Source: Nitrincola alkalilacustris
GTDB lineage: Bacteria; Pseudomonadota; Gammaproteobacteria; Pseudomonadales; Balneatricaceae
Length of the DNA stretch: 64,000 bases
Assembly (NCBI RefSeq): GCF_008973755.1
Contig: NZ_WBOM01000004.1
Span: 428,091-492,090 of the forward strand
Reading direction: 5' to 3'
The notes under the pieces are model-generated. The model was given only the letters and a program-made list of their open reading frames with translations. It did not search any database and was not told the origin of the DNA. Numbering within the stretch: position 1 is the stretch's first letter; every line of letters starts with the position of its first letter. Of the stretch, positions 57,933-64,000 are shown piece by piece. Both the position numbers and the translations under genes were made by a program.

Positions 57933-59342
57933 TCAGCCACCGGTACGCAGCGGTATGAACATCGCATTACCACGCCGAACGATTCGCACAGGTACAGCAC
58001 GGTTTTCTGGCAAACGGGACACGACATCATCAAACTGATCAACGGTTTCGATCCGCTCTCCATTCAGCATGGTGATGATATCGCCAACCATCAGACCAGA
58101 AGCCGCGCCCGGACCATCCCTCAACTCTGCTACCACCACGCCTGCACGCACATTCCAGCGTGTCTGCTGCTCTGATGTCAGCGGGCTGACCACGAGCCCC
58201 AGATTATCCACCTGAGCCTGCTCAGGCCGTGTTGTTGCGGCAGCCAGTTGATCCGGGTCCGGCAGTAGACCAATAGTGACAGGAATAGTGAGTCGCTCCC
58301 CCTCCCTTATCACATCGACACTAGCAACGGTTCCTGGGCGCACCCGACCAACCTGGTGCGGCAGGTCGGATGAAAGCTGTATTTCATTACCATTGAAACT
58401 GAGGATAACATCCCCCTCTTTCAGCCCTGCTCCCTGAGCCGGACTATCGGGCATCACCTGCACGACAACGGCACCCGAGGGTTTATCAAGACCAAAGGAC
58501 TCCGCCAGATCACGGCTCACCTCCTGAATCACAACGCCCAGCCACCCTCTGGCAACGGTACCTGTATCCCTCAGTTGATCAGAGACCTCCATTGCAACAT
58601 CTATCGGGATGGCAAATGAAAGCCCCATGAAACCGCCTGAGCGAGTGTAGATCTGAGAGTTGATACCGATCACCTCTCCATCCAGGTTAAACAGTGGACC
58701 ACCGGAGTTGCCCGGGTTGATGGCCACATCGGTCTGGATGAAAGGGACATAACTGTCATTGGCCAGCGAGCGCTCTGTGGCACTGACGATTCCTGCCGTG
58801 ACACTGTAGTCGAAGCCGAAAGGCGAGCCGATAGCAAGGACCCACTCACCCACTTCGATATCGCTGGAGCGGCCGATTCGGACATACGGTAACTGATCAG
58901 CATCAAGCTTCAGCAGCGCAACATCGGATCGTGGATCTGAACCAACCACTTCCGCTTCCAGTTCACGCCGATCGTTCAGACGCACAATCACTTTCTCGGC
59001 ATCCTGAATAACATGATGATTGGTCAACACATAGCCATCTTCAGAGATGATAAAACCTGACCCCAGCGAACGTGGTGAGGGTCTTTGCTGTCGCGGAGTG
59101 CTTTCTGGAAAACCACGGAAGAAGTGACGAAAAATTTCAGGCACCTCCGGACCATCAAACTGGCCAAAGGGACTGAGAGGGATGTTATCGGATGAGCTTG
59201 TTTTTGGAATGGTGCTGATATTGACTACTGCGGGAGACGCCTCTCTGACAAGGCTTTTGAAGTCAGGAAGCGCGGCGAATGCGGCCAGTGGCGTCAGCAA
59301 AATCAGTAAAGCCATTCCAAGGGCAATTGACACTTTTTTCAT
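57933..59342 (-). CDS. mucD: Periplasmic serine protease MucD (DegP/HtrA family)
   Basis: A 469-residue envelope quality-control protease. The signal peptide is KKVSIALGMALLILLTPLAAF with cleavage near residue 23. The catalytic triad is His in LTNHHVIQDA, Asp in RSDVALLKLDA and Ser in NPGNSGGPLF near 213. Two PDZ domains follow (RGWLGVVIQEVSRDLAESFG and the last 90 residues). Its place after rseC in the rpoE operon matches mucD of Pseudomonas, where it restrains the sigma-E response. Confidence 0.95.
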   Translation of the reverse strand: MKKVSIALGMALLILLTPLAAFAALPDFKSLVREASPAVVNISTIPKTSSSDNIPLSPFGQFDGPEVPEIFRHFFRGFPESTPRQQRPSPRSLGSGFIISEDGYVLTNHHVIQDAEKVIVRLNDRRELEAEVVGSDPRSDVALLKLDADQLPYVRIGRSSDIEVGEWVLAIGSPFGFDYSVTAGIVSATERSLANDSYVPFIQTDVAINPGNSGGPLFNLDGEVIGINSQIYTRSGGFMGLSFAIPIDVAMEVSDQLRDTGTVARGWLGVVIQEVSRDLAESFGLDKPSGAVVVQVMPDSPAQGAGLKEGDVILSFNGNEIQLSSDLPHQVGRVRPGTVASVDVIREGERLTIPVTIGLLPDPDQLAAATTRPEQAQVDNLGLVVSPLTSEQQTRWNVRAGVVVAELRDGPGAASGLMVGDIITMLNGERIETVDQFDDVVSRLPENRAVPVRIVRRGNAMFIPLRTGG

Positions 59343-59363
59343 CTTCAGACCTTTTCCATCGAT

Positions 59364-59810
59364 TCAAAGAACAACCCGCAGAAGAACGGGCCTGTAGTCA
59401 CCTGTAGACAACAGCCGGGCAGATAAGATCCGCCCACACAAAAAACCTGCCAGCAAGCCCGTCACTGCAGACAGAATCTGCCACAACTCGTGATGGAATA
59501 TCTGCGAAGACACCAGAGCAGCGAGTATCATCATCACAAGCGGTAGCAAATAGAGAATCAGGGAAGCACGTACCAGCGCCCCTTCATTGAGCCCGATCAG
59601 CACCTGACTCCCCACCCGAACATCCAGGCACTGAGGATTATCGATAGCCATATCGGTTGCTTCGCGGATCAGCAACTGGGTAATACGCTTCTGCCCGCAA
59701 CCTGCTTCAGCCTGACAGGAATCACAGGCACTTTTGCGTACTGTTCTGACACTGATACTGGTACCTTTGACATCGGTCACCAGCGCAGTTTCTTCCAGCA
59801 TTGAGATCAA
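59364..59810 (-). CDS. rseC: SoxR-reducing / RseC (MucC) family protein
   Basis: A 148-residue inner-membrane protein. The N-terminal half has a cysteine cluster (CDSCQAEAGCGQKR near residues 29-42) and the C-terminal half has two membrane helices (LILYLLPLVMMILAALV and a second near 115). This is the RseC/MucC pattern. It has been linked to modulation of sigma-E and to SoxR reduction. Its ATG overlaps the stop of the anti-sigma gene by 4 nt. Confidence 0.92.
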   Translation of the reverse strand: MISMLEETALVTDVKGTSISVRTVRKSACDSCQAEAGCGQKRITQLLIREATDMAIDNPQCLDVRVGSQVLIGLNEGALVRASLILYLLPLVMMILAALVSSQIFHHELWQILSAVTGLLAGFLCGRILSARLLSTGDYRPVLLRVVL

Positions 59811-60655
59811 TCCAGCAATTGCACCGAAGAGGCAACACGATCAGCCAGCATCAGCGGTAGATTGCCCACAACGGTCACAAAGTAATCTGACTGCACCTTA
59901 CCCAGTGCAACATAGCCACCTGCCTGAGAAACGCCTTCTGGGACTCCTTCACGACCAAGTTGCTCAATACTGATTGAAAAGGCATCCTGACCATTCGAGA
60001 ACACCATGACTTCGCCATAAGGAATCAACTCATGACGCACATGGCGATAGCCTTCCGGCAACCAGCCTGGCTGCCACTGAGCAACTTTTTCATCCGCTGT
60101 AAGGTGCTGATGCTGATCTATGTAGCGATTGATGCTGACAGGAGAGCGAATGATTTCCAACTCCTGCAGGCTGGTTGTGAAGTCAGACTGTGCACCGAGA
60201 CGGGTACGCATATAGCTGCTGCTACCGGCAGACTGGGGTAGCGTTACGTTGGATACCACCCCCGTGGAGCCTGTATCCACATTCTGATCAAACATGCCGA
60301 CACCCAGAATAATCGCGGCAGTGACAGATGCTGCGACAGCCATACTCGCGACGGATTTCCACATACTGTGGCTGCCCGCGTGTGAAACAGACACACGATC
60401 CGTATCAGATGAGCCCGGGATCGGCTTGGCAGACAGCTCCTCATCAAGTGCGATGCTGCTCATCACGGCCGCACTGAGATCGGCCTTCGGCAAAGCCACC
60501 CCTTTTTTATGCATGATCGCGCTGGCAAGATGATATCGACGCCACTTTTGCATCAGATGTTCACTCTCTCTGGAATGCGACAAAAGACGACGCAACTCCA
60601 ACTCATCCACTTCACCATCAACCAGAGCGGAAAGTGATTCAGCTTGCTCTTTCAT
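59807..60655 (-). CDS. rseA: Hybrid anti-sigma factor: RseA N-terminal domain + MucB/RseB C-terminal domain
   Basis: A 282-residue protein in the place where Pseudomonas has mucA and mucB. Residues 1-80 look like the RseA sigma-binding domain (ESLSALVDGEVDELELRRLL). A membrane helix lies near 100-123 (SMAVAASVTAAIILGVG). Residues about 185-282 resemble the RseB/MucB C-terminal domain: WQPGWLPEGYRHVRH, MVFSNGQDAFSISIE and YFVTVVGNLPLMLADRVASSV. The large lipid-sensing RseB N-terminal domain is absent. I infer a one-protein sensor that holds RpoE at the membrane. It lies 42 nt after rpoE and overlaps rseC by 4 nt. Confidence 0.85.
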   Translation of the reverse strand: MKEQAESLSALVDGEVDELELRRLLSHSRESEHLMQKWRRYHLASAIMHKKGVALPKADLSAAVMSSIALDEELSAKPIPGSSDTDRVSVSHAGSHSMWKSVASMAVAASVTAAIILGVGMFDQNVDTGSTGVVSNVTLPQSAGSSSYMRTRLGAQSDFTTSLQELEIIRSPVSINRYIDQHQHLTADEKVAQWQPGWLPEGYRHVRHELIPYGEVMVFSNGQDAFSISIEQLGREGVPEGVSQAGGYVALGKVQSDYFVTVVGNLPLMLADRVASSVQLLD

Positions 60656-60697
60656 CCTGCACTACCTCAATACGTTTCTAACAGCACCTGCCATCAA

Positions 60698-61288
60698 TCA
60701 ATGATCGGCAAGCAACGGAGCTATTTCATTATCAATGGCTTCACGAGCCCTGAAGATACGTGACCTGACGGTACCTACCGGACAGCCCATGACATTGGCA
60801 ATTTCTTCATAACTCATACCCTCAAATTCTCTCAGAGTGAGCGCCACTCTGAGATCTTCAGGAAGTTTATCCAATACGCGGTTGATCACCTGCTGCAACT
60901 GATCGCGATACAGGTTGTTTTCTGGCGTATCAATATCCCTGAGATGGCTGTCGCTGTCGAAATACTGGGCATCAGCAACGTCCACATCAACATCTGGCGG
61001 TCTGCGTCCTCTTGCCACCAGATGGTTTTTAGCCGTATTGATGGCAATTCTGTACAGCCAGGTATAAAAAGCACTATCACCACGGAAACCAGGAATGGCT
61101 CGGTAGGCTTTGATAAAGGCCTCCTGAGCCACATCATAAGCCTCGTGATGGTCATATACATAGCGCGAAATCAGTCCGACAATCTTGTGCTGATACTTCT
61201 TAACCAGCAGATCAAATGCCGTTTTGTCTCCCGACTGTACACGCGCAACAAGCATCTGATCGACGTCCGCAGGGCTTTCGTTAGACAC
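60698..61288 (-). CDS. rpoE: RNA polymerase sigma-E factor (RpoE/AlgU)
   Basis: A 196-residue ECF sigma factor for envelope stress. Region 2 has YVYDHHEAYDVAQEAFIKAY and FYTWLYRIAINTAKNHL; region 4 has LPEDLRVALTLREFEGMSYEEIA and CPVGTVRSRIFRARE. It is the first gene of the rpoE-rseA-rseC-mucD unit and has a sigma-E-type promoter upstream, so it activates itself. Confidence 0.97.
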   Translation of the reverse strand: MSNESPADVDQMLVARVQSGDKTAFDLLVKKYQHKIVGLISRYVYDHHEAYDVAQEAFIKAYRAIPGFRGDSAFYTWLYRIAINTAKNHLVARGRRPPDVDVDVADAQYFDSDSHLRDIDTPENNLYRDQLQQVINRVLDKLPEDLRVALTLREFEGMSYEEIANVMGCPVGTVRSRIFRAREAIDNEIAPLLADH

Positions 61289-61407
61289 TTAAAATCCTTA
61301 GTTGAACCGGTTCATAAAGTCTCTGCGTACAGAGCGTTTAAAGAATCAGCATAATACTCCGATCACCCGCATCACAACCCCTGTTACGTCTATCGTCATG
61401 CAATAGA

Positions 61408-61435
61408 TATGAGGGTTGTAAAATGCCGAAGTTCC
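61408..61435 (-). promoter_or_regulatory. Sigma-E-type promoter of rpoE
   Basis: On the minus strand GGAACTT (61435-61429) and TCATA (61412-61408) are separated by exactly 16 bp. The -35 matches the sigma-E/AlgU consensus fully and the -10 fits the TCnnA pattern. It ends 120 bp before the rpoE ATG. Confidence 0.75.
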
Positions 61436-61535
61436 ATACCGATTGTAACTTTTTATCTCCCATATGCTGACTCAGGAGCTTCTATATCTGCATAATACCA
61501 TTATGTGGCTAATTTGAGCCTGACAGGAATGAAAT

Positions 61536-63161
61536 ATGACAAATGCAAAGCAGTATGATGTTCTGGTGATAGGCAGTGGCGCTGCAGGCTTGACCCTTGC
61601 GCTCCAACTGTCAGGGAAGGCAAGGATTGCTGTTCTGAGCAAGGGTGATCTTCACAACGGATCTACCTGGCTGGCACAGGGAGGCATCGCTGCAGTTCTG
61701 GATGCCAAGGATAATATTCAGAAGCACTTTACCGACACCATGACCGCAGGTGCCGAATTAAGCATTCCTGAAGCCGTAGAACACACAGTAAGCGAGGGCC
61801 CGAATGCGATCAACTGGCTGATTGAGCAGGGTGTGCCCTTTACACGCGAAGGTGACCACTACCACCTGACACAAGAGGGCGGACACTCTCATCGACGCAT
61901 CATCCATGCCTCGGATGCTACCGGCAAAGCAGTACAGGAAACATTGATACAGCGCGCCAAAGAGGCAAAGGGGATTGAGTTCCATGAATACCACATAGCA
62001 GTGGATCTAATCACTCGCAAAAAACTTGACCTTGCGGGTAACCGCTGCATCGGCGCTTATGTTCTCAATCATCGCACAGGAAAGATAGAAGCCTTTACTG
62101 CCAGGTTCGTGGTCCTCGCAACTGGAGGTGCTTCAAAGGCCTACCTCTATACCAGCAACCATGATGGAACCACCGGTGACGGCATCGCCATGGCCTGGCG
62201 TGCAGGTTGTCGGGTAGCGAATATGGAGTTCAATCAGTTTCACCCGACATGCCTGTACCACCCCAAAGCCAAATCCTTTCTGATTACAGAAGCTGTCAGA
62301 GGCGAGGGTGGTCACTTGCTACTGCCAGACGGCACGAGATTCATGCATAGATTCGACCCAAGGGGCGAACTGGCACCGAGGGATATTGTGGCCAGAAGCA
62401 TTGACCATGAGATGAAACGACTTGGCTGCGACTGTGTCTATCTCGACATCTCGCACAAACCAGCAGAGTTCATACTGGAACACTTCCCGACCATTCATGA
62501 AAGGTGTCTTGAATTCGGCATAGATATTACCCGCGACCCCATACCAGTTGTGCCTGCAGCACATTATACCTGCGGTGGCGTAGTAACCGACCAACAGGCT
62601 CATACTGATATTCCAGGCCTCTATGCTATTGGTGAAACCGCATTCACCGGCCTACATGGCGCCAATCGCCTTGCATCAAACTCACTGCTTGAGTGTGTAG
62701 TATACGGACAGGCTGCGGCAAGGGATATTTCTTCACAACTGAGTGCTCCGCACCAGATAGAGGATGAAAACATTCCCGACTGGGACGAGTCTCTTGTGAC
62801 AGACTCGGACGAGGACGTTATCATCTCGCACAACTGGGACGAGCTAAGACGTTTCATGTGGGACTATGTCGGCATTGTCAGAACCAGCAAACGACTTAAT
62901 CGTGCACAGCACAGAATTACCCTCCTGCAACAGGAGATAGCCGAGTACTACTCCAACTACAAAATCAGTCGTGATCTGGTGGAGCTGCGAAACCTTGCTA
63001 CAGTGGCTGAGCTGATCGTTCTCAGCGCGATGCAGCGTAAGGAAAGCCGCGGACTGCATTATACCAAGGACTTTCCTGAACCGGGTTCGGAACTGGCTGA
63101 CACCATCCTTGCGCCTATCAACTACCCCTGGAAGGAAGCTCTACGGCGGGGGCAAGACTGA
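61536..63161 (+). CDS. nadB: L-aspartate oxidase
   Basis: FAD enzyme for the first step of NAD synthesis, L-aspartate to iminoaspartate. The dinucleotide fold is [15 protein letters not shown] near residue 11. The substrate-site segments are [17 protein letters not shown] near 44 and [12 protein letters not shown] near 232. The cap-domain signature [14 protein letters not shown] near 285 and the FAD segment [12 protein letters not shown] near 376 are intact. Length is 541. It is divergent from rpoE, as in Pseudomonas, and its last 44 nt overlap convergent ygfX. Confidence 0.97.
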   Translation: MTNAKQYDVLVIGSGAAGLTLALQLSGKARIAVLSKGDLHNGSTWLAQGGIAAVLDAKDNIQKHFTDTMTAGAELSIPEAVEHTVSEGPNAINWLIEQGVPFTREGDHYHLTQEGGHSHRRIIHASDATGKAVQETLIQRAKEAKGIEFHEYHIAVDLITRKKLDLAGNRCIGAYVLNHRTGKIEAFTARFVVLATGGASKAYLYTSNHDGTTGDGIAMAWRAGCRVANMEFNQFHPTCLYHPKAKSFLITEAVRGEGGHLLLPDGTRFMHRFDPRGELAPRDIVARSIDHEMKRLGCDCVYLDISHKPAEFILEHFPTIHERCLEFGIDITRDPIPVVPAAHYTCGGVVTDQQAHTDIPGLYAIGETAFTGLHGANRLASNSLLECVVYGQAAARDISSQLSAPHQIEDENIPDWDESLVTDSDEDVIISHNWDELRRFMWDYVGIVRTSKRLNRAQHRITLLQQEIAEYYSNYKISRDLVELRNLATVAELIVLSAMQRKESRGLHYTKDFPEPGSELADTILAPINYPWKEALRRGQD

Positions 63162-63576
63162 GCGCAACTCTCAGACGCCGAAAAGTATCCTGATCCACTG
63201 AGTCAGAGGCAATAACCAGCCAGTCATACAGCCTGCGCCGATCACACTGCACACATAACACTAACAAATGTGGCGCGACAGCAATGCGCCTGATACTGGC
63301 TACATCGTACGCTTCACCTTCGGTATCGATCAACTGCATATGGCGGGCATCCAGATCCCACTTCATACTAGCCAACTTGCAGGACCTGAACTGGTAAAAG
63401 CCAGACAGCACTCCTGCCAGTGAAAGCAGCAGTAGAAAAAAGCCGCAGATGACCAAATACGACGAAAGGTTACTGAAAACAAGGCAGGCAAGGGCCACGC
63501 CATGCGCCACAATCACACTCACTGACATCAGGCGTGATGGCGCACACTGCACTTCAAGCGGACTGAACCCTATCAA
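63118..63576 (-). CDS. ygfX: YgfX (CptA) family membrane protein
   Basis: A 152-residue protein with two adjacent N-terminal membrane helices ([14 protein letters not shown] and [17 protein letters not shown]) and a cytoplasmic C-terminal half. The opening [17 protein letters not shown] segment is characteristic of YgfX. E. coli YgfX was described as a toxin on cell shape and also as a partner of SdhE. Here, as there, it directly follows sdhE, overlapping it by 23 nt. Its 3' end overlaps nadB. Confidence 0.83.
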   Translation of the reverse strand: MIGFSPLEVQCAPSRLMSVSVIVAHGVALACLVFSNLSSYLVICGFFLLLLSLAGVLSGFYQFRSCKLASMKWDLDARHMQLIDTEGEAYDVASIRRIAVAPHLLVLCVQCDRRRLYDWLVIASDSVDQDTFRRLRVALSLAPAVELPSRGS

Positions 63577-63817
63577 GAATCATCCTTACGATACGTTTCA
63601 GGCCAGCATCTTCCGGCTCACCTCGTTGCATGAACCAGACAAACAGATCTGTATCCTCACAGGCAAGCAACCTGACAAAGTTTTCCTGATCTTCGGCTGA
63701 CAGGTCACGAAATGCATTCTGGACAAATGGACCCAACAATACATCAAGCTCCAGCATGCCACGCCGGCACTGCCAGGCCAGACGCTTAATATCCTCTTCT
63801 GTGTACATCAAGTTCAC
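63554..63817 (-). CDS. sdhE: FAD assembly factor SdhE
   Basis: An 87-residue protein that promotes covalent flavinylation of succinate dehydrogenase SdhA. The diagnostic motif RRGMLELD is at residues 18-25 (WQCRRGMLELDVLLGPF), followed by FVRLLACEDTDLFVWFMQ. A second ATG three codons in is an alternative start. It forms a coupled pair with ygfX. The rRNA operon terminator lies just upstream. Confidence 0.94.
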   Translation of the reverse strand: MNLMYTEEDIKRLAWQCRRGMLELDVLLGPFVQNAFRDLSAEDQENFVRLLACEDTDLFVWFMQRGEPEDAGLKRIVRMILDRVQSA

Positions 63818-63884
63818 CGCCTAAAAATGGAAGTAGCTATTTAACACTCAGGATCAGGCAGGTGCAAGCTGCCAAACGCAAAAA

Positions 63885-63909
63885 CCCCCGATCTCGAAGA
63901 GACCGGGGG
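63885..63909 (-). terminator. rRNA operon terminator
   Basis: CCCCCGATCTC at 63885-63895 pairs with GAGACCGGGGG at 63899-63909 with one mismatch and a GAA loop. On the minus strand a TTTTT run follows directly. It lies 12 nt beyond the 5S rRNA 3' end. Confidence 0.9.
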
Positions 63910-63921
63910 CTGCGGTATTAA

Positions 63922-64000
63922 GTGCCTGGCGATGACCTACTCTCGCATGGGGAGACCCCACACTACCATCGGCGATGACGCGTTTCACTTCTGAGTTCGG
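63922..64000 (-). rRNA. rrf: 5S ribosomal RNA, 3' part (runs off the window)
   Basis: The minus strand reads the 3' two-thirds of 5S rRNA: CCGAACTCAGAAGTGAAACG at the window edge, then GATGGTAGTGTGGGGTCTCC, then CATGCGAGAGTAGG and the 3' end GCCAGGCAC. It belongs to a leftward rRNA operon whose 23S and 16S genes lie beyond the right edge. The exact 3' end is uncertain by one or two bases. Confidence 0.95.

Overview
The window is chromosomal DNA of a Gammaproteobacterium, most likely a marine Oceanospirillales-type organism related to the pseudomonads. This rests on gene order and protein character: miaB-ybeZ-ybeY-corC-lnt, leuS-lptE-holA, relA-mazG, and the long rpoE-rseA-rseC-mucD-lepA-lepB-rnc-era-recO-pdxJ-acpS block. 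I ran no database search, so the genus is inference. No insertion sequence, prophage, CRISPR array or tRNA gene was seen. The start of a leftward-reading rRNA operon end (5S rRNA, 3' part) lies at the right edge.

Layout. 1-7 kb: a MalY/PatB-type lyase, then the EF-P module (efp, epmA, and epmB 3 kb away), split by a GAF-GGDEF-EAL protein coupled to a sialidase-fold protein. 7-9.3 kb: a lipoprotein, a DUF1820 protein and chromate transporter ChrA. 9.5-19.6 kb: housekeeping genes for tRNA modification, ribosome maturation, lipoprotein acylation, leucyl-tRNA synthesis, LPS assembly and the DNA polymerase III delta subunit. 19.7-24.4 kb: an accessory catabolic group (NCS1 permease, hydantoinase/dihydropyrimidinase, TctC-type binding protein) behind a promoter bracketed by two matching palindromes. 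24.4-38.4 kb: a mixed region with a Tag-like glycosylase, membrane-anchored glutaredoxin, DUF3096 peptide, YjgR ATPase, rlmB, a large diguanylate cyclase, a StcD-like flavin demethylase with a divergent TetR regulator, chaC, adk and ppc.

The most distinctive part is 38.6-46.9 kb. A DmdA/GcvT-family tetrahydrofolate methyltransferase, an MTHFR-like protein and FolD form one leftward unit. PurU, an OsmC protein, an unusual crotonase and an acyl-CoA ligase form a second. Together the folate enzymes can strip a methyl group from a donor and oxidise it: methyl-THF to methylene-THF to formyl-THF to formate. The acyl-CoA enzymes could then process the demethylated acid. DMSP is the leading candidate substrate but is not proven. 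Both units start next to copies of the same 117-bp regulatory module (90/117 identical, gapless, by hand alignment), and a divergent Lrp/AsnC-type regulator adjoins one copy, so a small co-regulated regulon is likely.

47-64 kb is conserved core: stringent response (mazG, relA), cysM, then the acpS-to-rpoE block, nadB, and ygfX-sdhE. The anti-sigma factor here appears to be a single protein joining an RseA N-terminal domain to the RseB/MucB C-terminal domain, and a sigma-E-type promoter precedes rpoE.
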